NCBI GenBank assembly: GCA_903858555.1
Contig: CAIOJG010000081.1
Location: 1-23,011, forward strand
Reading direction: 5' to 3'
DNA: 23,011 bases
From: Candidatus Magasanikiibacteriota bacterium
Lineage (GTDB): Bacteria; Patescibacteriota; Patescibacteriia; Magasanikbacterales; GWA2-37-8
The position numbers were made by a program, and so were the translations under genes. This document shows, one piece after another, positions 1-8,531 of the stretch; positions within the stretch are counted from its first letter, which is position 1; each line of letters opens with the position of its first letter. The notes beneath the pieces were generated by a model, which was not told the DNA's origin, ran no database searches, and saw only the letters and a list, made by a program, of their open reading frames with translations.

Positions 1-1713
1 GTCGGTATTTTCTGTCATGTCAGGAATGTTCCAAGCGAGATGTTTTGAGGAAGGATCAAAGTTTATTGTGCCGGCTGAAGTCGATGATGGACCAATCCAA
101 GTAATGTCGCCGTAAATATCCGAAGAGATGACAATGTTTTTTAATGGATGAAAAGTATTGTTGATTACCCAAGTGATGTCGTGGCGTTCCCGTCCTTTGT
201 CATCGGTGCTGATATCATTTTTGGTTTGTAAATCTGTATCTGAATTCAGTATCAAATTGATTGGGTTGCCGGCTAAAGTTTGAGTTGTTCCGGATCCATC
301 GGTAAACGTCAGTTCGGTCGTTACCGCTATTTGATTACCAGCAATTTGGTTCCATGGCGCTTTGTCGGTGGCCTTGATTGGAAGTTGGAAATCCAGGGTC
401 AAGTCATTGCCGGATTTAATTTTATGAAGTTCCGGAATCTTTTTTTCTGTCCAGACCATTGTCGCGCGGCGTATCGCGTCGGAAACTTGTGAGCCGTTGA
501 TATCGCCATTATTTTTATCTTTGATATCACTCCAACTTAAAATACTTTGTTTTTTATAGGAAGGAGCATCAACGGTCAATTTTATTTGGGCTTTGGAAAT
601 ATCATCTTTACCAAAATTTTTCAAACTAACGCTGAAGTTTAAAATATCACCCGGTTTGGTTTCAAGCTCAGTCAACGATCCGTTGACAGCCGTATTTATG
701 ACCAAAGCATTTTTTATAATTTGAGATTGGATGGAGGATTCGCCGATTACCAGATTGTTGTTGGTACCGTTAGTTAACTTTGCTTGAACTTTTATATTTT
801 CGGTTTCATCGGTGGTGGTGGTAAATTTACCACTAAAACTTATTAAATATTTTGAATTATCGGTCGTAGAAGTCGTGCTTTGCAGTAACCAGCCACCATT
901 TTTAAATGGTAAACTGGAGGTTGTCAATAAAAAGTTGGCTGGGAAAATTGGTGAAATTGTGAGTCCGCTTAGGTCGGTGTTATCTTTGCTTTCGACAGTG
1001 ACAGTGTATGGTGTCTCGTTGTCTAAAGAAATTTTATCCAAACCGGATATAGAAATGTCGATCGGAGCTGAGGCGGCATGGATATCTAAGGATTCTGTTT
1101 TTTGTAATTCAGAACGCATATTTTCCGGAGTGTAGTCTAGAGCGACACGCCAAGATTTTTTGTCGTCTAAAGAGCTAAAAATTTTTCCGGTAATTTGTAA
1201 GGTCTGCTCCTCTTGGGCTTTTAGCGTACCTAGTTCCCATTGGGTGTTACCGGAGTTTTGTGCCTGAATTGAGCTGGTAATAAAGTTGAAACCAGTTGGA
1301 TAATTAATTGTTAAGCTGGTGTTGTTTAATGCAATAGTTTGAGAATTTTTAAATACGATTTGATAAGTAGTGGTGGCGCCGATAGTAAATTCTTGAGGGC
1401 CGATGATTTTAATATCTACTTGAGAATCAGCAAATTGTTTCGTCGTATTAAAAAACATAAAACCGCCCCAAACCAAAGCGGATAAAATAGCCAAGGAAAA
1501 TAAAAATTTAAATAAACCGGCAAAAAAAGATTCACCATGGGCCCGTCGGATATGGCGCATGTCCGGAATTTTTCCATTGTCGTCTTTATAAATATTATTT
1601 AGACGACGGGTAATTTTTTCATCATCTATATTTATTTTCTCTTCTATTTTTTTTTCAACCTCAATAATATTTTTTTTACGGCCACGTTTGAGTGGTTTGT
1701 TTTCTTCCAACAT
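1..1713 (-). CDS. Large single-pass exported protein, 3' end outside window
   Basis: An open frame read leftward from ATG at 1713 covers 571 codons and is still open at base 1, so the C-terminus is missing. The N-terminal ~65 residues are lysine/arginine-rich and cytoplasmic in character. One hydrophobic segment follows at about residues 64-87 (GLFKFLFSLAILSALVWGG), and the rest is Ser/Thr/Asn-rich, beta-type sequence with repeated patterns typical of Ig-like or DUF11-like extracellular modules (for example ITGKIFSSLDDKKSW and VSLKNFGKDDISKAQIKL). It starts 16 bases after the stop of the DUF4012 gene and is probably co-transcribed with it. Inference: an inside-out anchored surface protein with tandem beta-sandwich domains, linked to the envelope operon. 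No catalytic motif was seen. I do not recognise a named family. Confidence 0.8.
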   Translation of the reverse strand, partial: MLEENKPLKRGRKKNIIEVEKKIEEKINIDDEKITRRLNNIYKDDNGKIPDMRHIRRAHGESFFAGLFKFLFSLAILSALVWGGFMFFNTTKQFADSQVDIKIIGPQEFTIGATTTYQIVFKNSQTIALNNTSLTINYPTGFNFITSSIQAQNSGNTQWELGTLKAQEEQTLQITGKIFSSLDDKKSWRVALDYTPENMRSELQKTESLDIHAASAPIDISISGLDKISLDNETPYTVTVESKDNTDLSGLTISPIFPANFLLTTSSLPFKNGGWLLQSTTSTTDNSKYLISFSGKFTTTTDETENIKVQAKLTNGTNNNLVIGESSIQSQIIKNALVINTAVNGSLTELETKPGDILNFSVSLKNFGKDDISKAQIKLTVDAPSYKKQSILSWSDIKDKNNGDINGSQVSDAIRRATMVWTEKKIPELHKIKSGNDLTLDFQLPIKATDKAPWNQIAGNQIAVTTELTFTDGSGTTQTLAGNPINLILNSDTDLQTKNDISTDDKGRERHDITWVINNTFHPLKNIVISSDIYGDITWIGPSSTSAGTINFDPSSKHLAWNIPDMTENTD

Positions 1714-1729
1714 AAATTTAAAAATTATT

Positions 1730-4225
1730 TTATTTTTCCATTACCAATCCCCAAACACGATCGGTATCGAGGGTGAGAGCGGAAATACTACCACCATTTT
1801 TGGCCAATTCTAGGCCGTCTCCTTCTTTATAGTTTGGTTTCCAAACATCCGGGAAAATTATTTGGCTTTCAAAAGAACTGTTTATCCCGGATTGTTTCTG
1901 GACGACCAATTGATAACGAACCGCTTCTTTACTACCTAAAAATTGATTCCAGGAAGTGTCACTAGAGCTGGTAATATCGGAAATTTTAAATGGTAGTTTG
2001 TAAGTAAATTCAATTTGGCTGGTTTGGCCAGGAGAGGTGATTGTCCAGTTGCCAAAAGAAGTTTTGCCAAACTCTTGAGTGATGCGAGTGCCGGTGCGTT
2101 CATCTATTTTGATTTCTTTTTCTGTTTCATTTAAAAAATCATCATTTTTGTAAAAGCTCTCCGGAACGTTAAAGTCGTTTTCTTGCGGCCAAACAAAGCC
2201 ATTGGCAGAAACCAATTCACTGCCTTGAGGGACATAGACACGAATAAAATCAATATTAGGCGCTCCGTAAAATTCTTCATCGGCACTGCCGGTGTGCGTG
2301 CGGGAAATGGTAACGGTATCTATAATCGAACCATCGTCTTGCACAGTTGCTTGATGACTAATGGTTTGTTTTATTCTGGCATCACTTTTTTGACCGTGAA
2401 TGTTGGCATTGAAAACACCGAGATAATCTTGGTTTTGGTTGGTGTTGGAAATTTTGCCACTCCAACCCATTTGTTCGATTGATGATTGAGCGTCGTTATC
2501 CGAAAAATACGCTTGGATTTCTTTTTTGGACAGAGCGTCTTGTACGGACACCAAAAGTGGTAAAAGATCTTTTGGTTGACTATTTTGGAAGTGGGCAATA
2601 ATTTGTGGAGCTAAATCGGAAAGAATTTGCTTTGGTTTTTGGATTTCTTTTTCTGGTCCGGTCTCTACCACTTTTTGGATGGTGGTTAAAGCGTTATCGG
2701 CCGAAAGAGTTAGGTTGCGTTTGTCGTCGGTAATTGGTCCGGTGATTGCCAATAATCTTTCCAAAACACTGGAATTTATGGCAATGACACCATCGACAGT
2801 GACGTTGCGACTGTGACGATAAAACCACATTATTTTTTGCGCGGAAGCGCTAAAATCCGGGAACCAATTGGCATCTTGGAATTCCCAGCGTTTGTTGGTC
2901 AAAAGCAATGGGGTCGGTGGAATTAGATATTCATCTAGCTGACCTTGTAAGTCATAGCTGCCGCCGGCTGGCACATCTAAATTTAAAATTTTACCATCTT
3001 TAATATCCATCACGGCGATACTGCCCAAGAAACCGCCGGTTGGTCTGAGCTCGTCTGGATTTTGAAATACCAAGAGATAACGACGCTGTCCTTTTATGCC
3101 AAAAACTTCTTTGATGGTGCCGCCTAAACCATAAAGATTTTTTAAGTCGGATAAAACTGCGCTAAAAATCTTTTTAAATTCAATAAATGGTCCTTGGTAG
3201 TTTAGTGGTAAAGAATCTGAATTTACCGAATCCAAATTTTTCATGGCTTCTTCATAATTTGGTATGGCGGAGTTGAGGTGGGTCATGATGATGTCCAAGC
3301 GGTTGTCTAAAGTACTGCTGGCATCGGCTTGACTCTCTGACAATCCTTTGAGCAAATAAGTATTTCCTAAAGCAATTTTTTGTCCGGCCAAAAGTAAGGC
3401 TTGACGGCCTTTGACTTCATCTCCTAAAACCGGAATCACGGAAGCAATCTTTTGTAATATTTGATGATTGTTGTCCATTGTTTCGACGGCTGAGCCAAAA
3501 CTATTGAGAGCATTGGTGATAGCGTCTTGGGCAGCCGGTATGTTGGCTTGCATTAAAGCGGCGGTGGAATTTTGCAAAGACATAAAACCAACCGTACTGT
3601 CACCGGCAATTTTATCTTTGGTCAATTTTACGTCGGCAAAATAGCTTTGCGCTGTGCCTGGTATTACTAGAATGACAAATAAAACTGCGGTAGCAGCCGC
3701 CATTTTTTGCCAGACAAAATTTTCTCGGAAAAAGCTGTGAGTGTTGTTTTTAAATGATGAAAAATTTTCCGAAAGTTTTGCTAAAGGATTTTTGAGCGGA
3801 TTATTGAAAGTTTTTTTGAATTGAATTTTCGGTCGTGATATTTTTTGTGCAACTGGGACTTGGATTATCGGAGCGGAGATAGAGACAGGTTTCACATCGG
3901 CCTTAACCGTCTGCTTCATTTTTTCGTAAGCGGCCGAAAAATCGTAAGATTTATTTTTGGTTGGCTCAATGGCGGCTACTTTGTGCCAAGCCTGGTCTGG
4001 AGATTGTTTTAAATTGACGACATGCTCGGAAGTATTTGGAGAATTGGAAACATGGTGAATAAAAAGTCGGATTGGAGCGGCAACTGGAGTGGTGCTAGGT
4101 TTAACTTCGGTCAGAGAGTTTCTAAAATCGGCACAAGTGGATTTATTGTGGCCCACTTTATCACAAAAAGCACAACGACGTAGTTGTGGTCTCTTGGAAT
4201 TAAACAATTTTTTTTCGTTTGGCAT
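1730..4225 (-). CDS. DUF4012-domain membrane protein with N-terminal CCHC zinc knuckle
   Basis: The preferred start is ATG at 4225 (831 aa); an in-frame GTG at 4276 would add 17 residues, but neither has an SD. Residues 18-31 hold C-x2-C-x4-H-x4-C (CAFCDKVGHNKSTC), a textbook CCHC zinc knuckle. About 140 low-complexity, basic and Pro-rich residues follow, then one transmembrane segment near residues 175-195 (AAATAVLFVILVIPGTAQ), then a large extracytoplasmic region. From about residue 370 it carries the DUF4012 signature (LVFQNPDELRPTGGFLGS, then DANWFPDFSASAQ and a GVIAINSSVLERLL stretch). DUF4012 proteins are common in Patescibacteria and Gram-positives beside exopolysaccharide genes, and their biochemical role is not established. 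It sits 66 bases downstream of a GT4 glycosyltransferase and 16 bases upstream of an exported protein, which suggests a cell-surface role. The zinc knuckle on the cytoplasmic side is the odd feature. Confidence 0.85.
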   Translation of the reverse strand: MPNEKKLFNSKRPQLRRCAFCDKVGHNKSTCADFRNSLTEVKPSTTPVAAPIRLFIHHVSNSPNTSEHVVNLKQSPDQAWHKVAAIEPTKNKSYDFSAAYEKMKQTVKADVKPVSISAPIIQVPVAQKISRPKIQFKKTFNNPLKNPLAKLSENFSSFKNNTHSFFRENFVWQKMAAATAVLFVILVIPGTAQSYFADVKLTKDKIAGDSTVGFMSLQNSTAALMQANIPAAQDAITNALNSFGSAVETMDNNHQILQKIASVIPVLGDEVKGRQALLLAGQKIALGNTYLLKGLSESQADASSTLDNRLDIIMTHLNSAIPNYEEAMKNLDSVNSDSLPLNYQGPFIEFKKIFSAVLSDLKNLYGLGGTIKEVFGIKGQRRYLLVFQNPDELRPTGGFLGSIAVMDIKDGKILNLDVPAGGSYDLQGQLDEYLIPPTPLLLTNKRWEFQDANWFPDFSASAQKIMWFYRHSRNVTVDGVIAINSSVLERLLAITGPITDDKRNLTLSADNALTTIQKVVETGPEKEIQKPKQILSDLAPQIIAHFQNSQPKDLLPLLVSVQDALSKKEIQAYFSDNDAQSSIEQMGWSGKISNTNQNQDYLGVFNANIHGQKSDARIKQTISHQATVQDDGSIIDTVTISRTHTGSADEEFYGAPNIDFIRVYVPQGSELVSANGFVWPQENDFNVPESFYKNDDFLNETEKEIKIDERTGTRITQEFGKTSFGNWTITSPGQTSQIEFTYKLPFKISDITSSSDTSWNQFLGSKEAVRYQLVVQKQSGINSSFESQIIFPDVWKPNYKEGDGLELAKNGGSISALTLDTDRVWGLVMEK

Positions 4226-4291
4226 TTTTTTGTGTTTAGCTTCCAATATTATACACCTTTTTGGAGCTAAACGCACGAGAAATAATCCGAG

Positions 4292-5422
4292 TTATCCACT
4301 TATTTTAGCCATTTCTTCGTAAATGCGTAAAGTTTGTTTGGCGGTCGTATCCCACGAGTATTTTCCGAGAATTTTATGCCCGTTTTCTATCAAGCGAGTG
4401 CGGGTAACTTCGTCACTAATAGCTAGTTCTGCTTTGGCTACCAGCTCGCGTTCATTTTTAGGGTCAAAGTACAAAGCCGCATCGGATAAAATTTCCGGTA
4501 AACAAGTAGCGTTTGAAGAAATGACTGGCAGGTCGTATTGCATCGCCTCTAGCGGTGGTAATCCAAAGCCTTCATACAGACTAGGAAAGACATAAAGCGA
4601 AGCATTCTGATAAAGTTCGGCCAATTCTGTATCCGGTACATAATCCGCAAAAATTACGTCGGGAATTTTTGCCTGTTTTACTTGCTGCGCGAGTCGTTTA
4701 TAGAAAAAATTTGTTTTGCCAACTAACACCAACTGATAATCGGTATTTTTTTGTGAAAAAATTTTCCAAGCAGCGATAAGTTTTTCTAGATTTTTGTGAG
4801 GATAGGCCACGCCGACATATAGCCAGTATGGTTTGTGAATATCGTATTTATCATGAAGAGAAAAGGGTGGATTATAAACAGTCGAAATTGGTAAGGGTGA
4901 CAGTAGAGTAACCGCAATTCGACGCGGGTTTATTTTTAAGGTTTGAATGATGTCCTGTTTAGAAAATTGACTGACAGTGATGATTTTCGCGGCTCGTTTT
5001 GTGGCTCTGTTAAGCGTAATTTTGAAGAAAAAGTTTTTAATCCAATATTTGATTGGTCCTAGGGTACTGGCTTGTCTGGATGGATAATGAAGTAAAAGTA
5101 AATCATGGGTAGTAACTACAAAATCACCGCGAAAAAAAAGCGGTACGTTCCAATGAGGGAAATGCATTAAATCCAGTTTTTGTTTTTTGATTATGCCCGG
5201 TAGCAGTAGTTGTTCTTTCCAACCATACCACGGGACATCAGCCAAAACTTTTTTAAATTTCGGGTTAGTCGGCAAAAATTTGTCCCAATTTTCAGAGCGC
5301 AAAAAAACAATATACTCGTTTTGAGTATCGATTTTTTCGAGATGTAAAATCAATTGTTCAATGTAACGGCCTAAACCACCTTGTTTGGAGCCGTACATGC
5401 GGGCGTCAATACCAATTTTCAT
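4292..5422 (-). CDS. GT4-family glycosyltransferase
   Basis: 376 aa from ATG at 5422. It is a GT-B fold retaining glycosyltransferase that would move a sugar from a nucleotide donor to a lipid-linked or surface glycan acceptor on the cytoplasmic face. The N-terminal domain opens with MKIGIDARMYGSKQGGLGRYI, with the glycine-rich acceptor loop. The C-terminal Rossmann half includes YVGVAYPHKNLEKLIAAW and the nucleotide-sugar motif SLYEGFGLPPLEAM (E-x7-E). Length is normal for the family. It is the first gene of a minus-strand operon leading into the DUF4012 gene. A promoter with TATAAT at 5450-5445 and TTGTCA at 5472-5467 lies just upstream. The substrate cannot be predicted. Confidence 0.9.
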   Translation of the reverse strand: MKIGIDARMYGSKQGGLGRYIEQLILHLEKIDTQNEYIVFLRSENWDKFLPTNPKFKKVLADVPWYGWKEQLLLPGIIKKQKLDLMHFPHWNVPLFFRGDFVVTTHDLLLLHYPSRQASTLGPIKYWIKNFFFKITLNRATKRAAKIITVSQFSKQDIIQTLKINPRRIAVTLLSPLPISTVYNPPFSLHDKYDIHKPYWLYVGVAYPHKNLEKLIAAWKIFSQKNTDYQLVLVGKTNFFYKRLAQQVKQAKIPDVIFADYVPDTELAELYQNASLYVFPSLYEGFGLPPLEAMQYDLPVISSNATCLPEILSDAALYFDPKNERELVAKAELAISDEVTRTRLIENGHKILGKYSWDTTAKQTLRIYEEMAKISG

Positions 5423-5444
5423 AAGATTTATTTATGTAGAGGTT

Positions 5445-5472
5445 ATTATAGCAGCTTTTTTAATATTGACAA
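5445..5472 (-). promoter_or_regulatory. Promoter of the GT4-DUF4012 operon
   Basis: Read on minus: TTGTCA (5472-5467), a 16-bp spacer, then perfect TATAAT (5450-5445). The first gene begins at 5422, about 15-20 bases after the expected transcription start. The -35 box overlaps the -35 box of the divergent cassette promoter (5466-5471), so only one polymerase could occupy the pair at a time. Confidence 0.65.
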
Positions 5473-5494
5473 AATCGTAAAATTTGCTAATATT
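5466..5494 (+). promoter_or_regulatory. Promoter of GC-rich cassette A
   Basis: TTGACA (5466-5471), a 17-bp spacer, then AATATT (5489-5494); TAATAT at 16-bp spacing is an alternative -10. The box continues as TTGACAAAA, the same as in the other cassette promoters and the tRNA-Leu promoter. Expected transcription start is near 5501, giving a leader of about 79 nt. Confidence 0.6.
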
Positions 5495-5510
5495 AGCCAC
5501 TGGATTGGGT

Positions 5511-5541
5511 TGATGCTGATATGCGGTTGCATATAGCATTA
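5511..5541 (+). repeat. 5'-leader stem-loop of cassette A
   Basis: Arms TGATGCT (5511-5517) and ATATGC (5519-5524) pair with GCATAT (5529-5534) and AGCATTA (5535-5541). The loop is GGTT, with one bulged G at 5518 and one G-T pair. It lies about 10 nt after the predicted transcription start and 40 nt before the start codon. It could protect the RNA 5' end or act as a control element. Confidence 0.6.
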
Positions 5542-5579
5542 TTTCTAAAATGGCAATCAAATTCCTATCTGGAGGGGAC

Positions 5580-5834
5580 ATGCCGAAGCTCAACGATCAA
5601 GAAGAACAAGAATTACGCAGTTCGGTGCTGCACACGGCGAATTTCTACACGGAATCGCTGTTGGCACAGGGCAGCCATCTCTCGTCGAGGGCGGTTCGTC
5701 AAGTGGCTCTGAAGATTTCGCAGAGCCGCAAGCATGCGCTGAGCATCCCCGACAAGCCGATGATGGTCAAGGAGTTGTCCGACCTCATCGTCGAACAGTT
5801 CAACTCCGATCCGTCGGCCAGCGCGCCGGCCTAG
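5580..5834 (+). CDS. 84-aa GC-rich protein of unknown function (cassette A)
   Basis: The start is ATG at 5580, chosen because GGAGGGG (5571-5577) sits immediately upstream; longer in-frame starts lie inside the leader hairpin and lack an SD. The protein (MPKLNDQEEQELRSSVLHTA...) is mostly predicted helical with no hydrophobic segment or signal peptide, and ends in an Ala/Pro/Ser-rich tail. I do not recognise the family. Base composition and codon choice (CTG, GTC, CGC, GCC) are clearly more GC-rich than flanking genes, and the strong SD contrasts with the SD-less neighbours. It stands alone, with its own promoter (5466), leader hairpin and strong terminator. The real-gene call rests on SD, promoter, terminator and frame; function is unknown. 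Confidence 0.7.
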   Translation: MPKLNDQEEQELRSSVLHTANFYTESLLAQGSHLSSRAVRQVALKISQSRKHALSIPDKPMMVKELSDLIVEQFNSDPSASAPA

Positions 5835-5855
5835 AGTCGCAACCAAGGAGGAGTG

Positions 5856-5882
5856 ATGCCGAAAATTCGTGGACCGCCGTAG
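5856..5882 (+). CDS. Possible 8-codon mini-ORF MPKIRGPP
   Basis: ATG at 5856 is preceded at ideal distance by AAGGAGGA (5845-5852), the best SD in the window, and the frame stops after eight codons (TAG 5880-5882). Its first codons (ATG CCG AAA) resemble the start of the preceding gene (ATG CCG AAG). A hairpin with 8-bp arms, 5881-5888 with 5892-5899, begins at the stop codon. It could be a real micropeptide, a leader-type ORF, or a truncated relic of a duplicated gene start. Confidence 0.3.
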   Translation: MPKIRGPP

Positions 5883-5926
5883 TCGCTGTCACAGCGGCTC
5901 AAGTAGGTGGGCGCGGATTCTTTGAG

Positions 5927-5990
5927 AAACCGCTGCCAACCTATTTTGTTTCTAAAATTTGGAAATAAAATAGGGTGGCGGTTTTTTTTA
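5927..5990 (+). terminator. Rho-independent terminator of cassette A
   Basis: A long imperfect stem (AAACCGC, GCC and CCTATTTT on the left, AAAATAGG and GGCGGTTT on the right) is followed directly by a run of eight T's at 5982-5989. It isolates the cassette from the metal-transport pair that starts at 6053. Confidence 0.85.
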
Positions 5991-5998
5991 TTTTTTTA

Positions 5999-6027
5999 TT
6001 GTCAGAATCGTTTTTTTTTAGTATAAT
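5999..6027 (+). promoter_or_regulatory. Promoter of the MgtE_N/CBS-Nramp pair
   Basis: TTGTCA (5999-6004), 17-bp spacer containing a T-run, TATAAT (6022-6027). The start codon is at 6053, so the leader is only about 20 nt with no SD. Confidence 0.65.
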
Positions 6028-6052
6028 GTCAGGGCTGATGAATTAAAATTTT

Positions 6053-7267
6053 ATGCCTTACTTGAGTAAATTAATAAATTCAAAAATTAGTGATAGTGCC
6101 GATGAAGTAATAGGTCGTTTGGAAGATGTTTTGGTAAAACCAAAAACCGGTGAATATTCTCCACTGGAATATTTGGTAGTCAAAAGACCAAAACATAAAA
6201 GACACGTTTATATTCCTTATGAGGCGGTGGAAAATTTTAGTAGTGAAGAAGTTTCACTACGAGTTTTGTTTTCTAAAATAAATCTTTTAGAAGAAGTACC
6301 CAATCATTATATTTATTTAAATCGTGATGTGATGGATCAGCAAATTGTTGATATTTCGGGGGCTCGAGTGGTGCGCGTAAATGATTTGCGTATTGGTGAC
6401 GTAGACAGCAAGATGTCTGTCCTTGGTATTGATATAAGTTTTCGCGCGCTTTTACGTCGCTTAGGGTTGACGTGGTTGGATGTGTTCAATTTATTCAAGG
6501 TTAATTTGATTGATTGGCGCAAAGCTCAACCGGTAGAGGGAGTTTTAAAATTGGACAGTGTTTCTAAAGATTTGACGCGTCTGCATCCTGCCGATATTGC
6601 CAATATCGTAGAGGATTTAAGTTTAAAACAAGGTAGTAGTTTGGTTTTGTCTTTGGATAAAAATACCGCCGCGCGCGTGTTTGAAGAAATTGATCCGGAA
6701 ATTCAAAAATTATTTATCTCCAATTTAAATCCAGAACACGCGGCTCGCATTAGTGAAAAATTGTCTATTGATGAGTTGGTGGATTTGGTGCAGTCTTTGC
6801 CAGAGCATCAGTCTAAACAGTTGATGGAATATGTAGAACAAGATCGTCTCAAAAAATTAAAAAAACTTTTAACCTACGAGGATGATACTGCCGGTGGTTT
6901 GATGACGACGGAATATTTGAGTTGTACACCAGAAGAGACAGTTCACGATGCCATCGAAAAAATTCGCAGGTTAACCGACACTTTTCGATCTATCAATTAT
7001 ATTTATGTAGTGGATGATAAAGGGAAATATAAAGGAGTATTATCATTTAGACGTTTGATTGTTGCCAAGCCGGAGACTCCTTTAAAAAATATTATGAAAA
7101 AGGGAGAACATTTACCGGTACTTCACCCTAAACAATCCATTAAACATGTGGCCCACTTGATGACTAAATATGATTTAAATTCAGTAGCGGTCGTTGATGA
7201 AACCAATAATTTTTTGGGAATTGTGACGGTGGATGATGTTATGCGCTTGTTGGTCCCTAATGCTTAA
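6053..7267 (+). CDS. PRC-barrel / MgtE_N / CBS-pair protein, no membrane domain
   Basis: 404 aa. Domains in order: PRC-barrel-like beta segments at about 1-80 (KLINSKISDSADEVIGRLED), with a second similar stretch at about 85-130; the MgtE N superhelical domain at about 165-275 (LHPADIANIVEDL, DPEIQKLFISNL, LSIDELVDLVQSLP); the junction YEDDTAGGLMTTEYLSC; and two CBS domains to the end (the second ends FLGIVTVDDVMRLL). In classical MgtE the N and CBS domains sense cytosolic Mg2+ and gate a C-terminal five-helix channel. Here the protein stops after CBS2 and has no transmembrane helix. The next gene is a separate Nramp-like transporter 10 bases downstream. Inference: a soluble Mg2+/nucleotide-sensing regulatory subunit of that transporter. 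Confidence 0.85.
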   Translation: MPYLSKLINSKISDSADEVIGRLEDVLVKPKTGEYSPLEYLVVKRPKHKRHVYIPYEAVENFSSEEVSLRVLFSKINLLEEVPNHYIYLNRDVMDQQIVDISGARVVRVNDLRIGDVDSKMSVLGIDISFRALLRRLGLTWLDVFNLFKVNLIDWRKAQPVEGVLKLDSVSKDLTRLHPADIANIVEDLSLKQGSSLVLSLDKNTAARVFEEIDPEIQKLFISNLNPEHAARISEKLSIDELVDLVQSLPEHQSKQLMEYVEQDRLKKLKKLLTYEDDTAGGLMTTEYLSCTPEETVHDAIEKIRRLTDTFRSINYIYVVDDKGKYKGVLSFRRLIVAKPETPLKNIMKKGEHLPVLHPKQSIKHVAHLMTKYDLNSVAVVDETNNFLGIVTVDDVMRLLVPNA

Positions 7268-7277
7268 AAATGAAAAT

Positions 7278-8531
7278 ATGACTACTGAAGTCACCAAAAA
7301 AAAATCAAACCTTTGGAAAAAGATCTTATTAATATCGGCAGTAGTTGGTCCGGGGATTATCGCTGGCGCGGCCGATAACGATGCCGGTGGTATCGCTACT
7401 TATTCTGTGGCGGGAGCGCAATTTGGATATCATCTGGTCTGGATATTATTTTTAATTTCTTTTGTTTTGTATTTAACCCAAGAAATGGGGGCACGTTTAG
7501 GTATCATATCAGGAAAGGGCTTAGCTGCTTTAATTCGAGAAAATTTTCCCTTCAAAGCTACTTTTTTAATAATCGTTCTAAGTTTTATTGCTAATTGGGC
7601 CAATATTTTAGCGGAATTTGCCGGGGTAAAATCGGTAGCAAATATTTATGGTATTCCGCCTTGGCTTTTTGTTTTAAGTTCGGCCGCGTTGATTAGTTGG
7701 TTGGTAATTTCCGGAAATTTTAAAAATATTCAGCGGGTATTTTTGACTTCATCTATTCTGTATTTAGCTTATGTAGTGGCTGGTTTTATGAGTCATCCGG
7801 ATTGGTCGGCGGCTGTAAGATCAATTGTGGTGCCTTCATGGGTGCCCACCCAAAGCTTTTTATTTATGGCGATTGCTTTGATTGGTACCACTGTCACGAT
7901 TTGGGGACAATTTTTTATTCAGTCTTATTTTGCCGAAAAAAATGTTCGTACCGAAGATTTAAATTATGCTCGGGCTGATGTTTTTGTAGGTACCTTTTGG
8001 ACAAATTTTGTAGCCTTTTTTATTATCGTAGCGACCGCTTGTACTTTGTATGTTAATCACATTACTATCAATGATGCCGCTGATGCCGCTATTGCTTTGG
8101 AACCATTTGCCGGCACACTCGCTAAACATTTGTTTGCGTGGGGACTATACAATGCCGCCATGCTTGGCGCCGGTGTAGTGACTATTTCTACTGCCTATAC
8201 TATCACCGAAGCTTTTGGTTGGGAGGGGAAAGTAAATGCCGGCTTTAAGGAGTCGTCCGCTTTTTATAAAATATTTTTATTTTGTATTTTCTCTACTGCC
8301 TTGGTAGTGTTGATACCAAATTTTCCATTGGTAACGGTATTGGTCGCGTCACAGGCTTTAAATACTTTTGTTTTGCCGGTGCTGTTCTATTTCTTAATAA
8401 AACTTTTGAACCGATCGGATCTCATGGGCAAACATAAAAATGGCAAAGTGTTAAATTTCTTTGCTTGGTTTACGGTTGCCGCTTTATCTATCTTAAATAT
8501 TTCTTATTTCGTTTTTATGGTCACTCATTAG
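7278..8531 (+). CDS. Nramp-related divalent metal (probably Mg2+) transporter
   Basis: 417 aa from ATG at 7278, which leaves 10 bases after the upstream stop; in-frame ATGs at 7260 and 7233 overlap the upstream gene, and none has an SD. About 11 transmembrane helices of the LeuT/Nramp type. Helix 1 reads VGPGIIAGAADNDAGGIATY: the GPG lead is conserved but the Nramp DPGN signature is replaced by DNDAGG. Helix 6 reads GTTVTIWGQFFIQSYF where Mn/Fe Nramps have the MPHN methionine motif. Loss of that methionine is the hallmark of the Nramp-related magnesium transporter branch, so Mg2+ is favoured over Mn2+/Fe2+. Pairing with an MgtE sensor-domain gene supports this. Its stop overlaps the convergent GT4 gene by 4 bases. 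Confidence 0.85.
   Translation: MTTEVTKKKSNLWKKILLISAVVGPGIIAGAADNDAGGIATYSVAGAQFGYHLVWILFLISFVLYLTQEMGARLGIISGKGLAALIRENFPFKATFLIIVLSFIANWANILAEFAGVKSVANIYGIPPWLFVLSSAALISWLVISGNFKNIQRVFLTSSILYLAYVVAGFMSHPDWSAAVRSIVVPSWVPTQSFLFMAIALIGTTVTIWGQFFIQSYFAEKNVRTEDLNYARADVFVGTFWTNFVAFFIIVATACTLYVNHITINDAADAAIALEPFAGTLAKHLFAWGLYNAAMLGAGVVTISTAYTITEAFGWEGKVNAGFKESSAFYKIFLFCIFSTALVVLIPNFPLVTVLVASQALNTFVLPVLFYFLIKLLNRSDLMGKHKNGKVLNFFAWFTVAALSILNISYFVFMVTH

Noticed and set aside
1..1135. Plus-strand frames at 280-492 and 812-1135
   Set aside because: They lie opposite a continuous 571-codon minus-strand frame with a signal-anchor and beta-domain protein.
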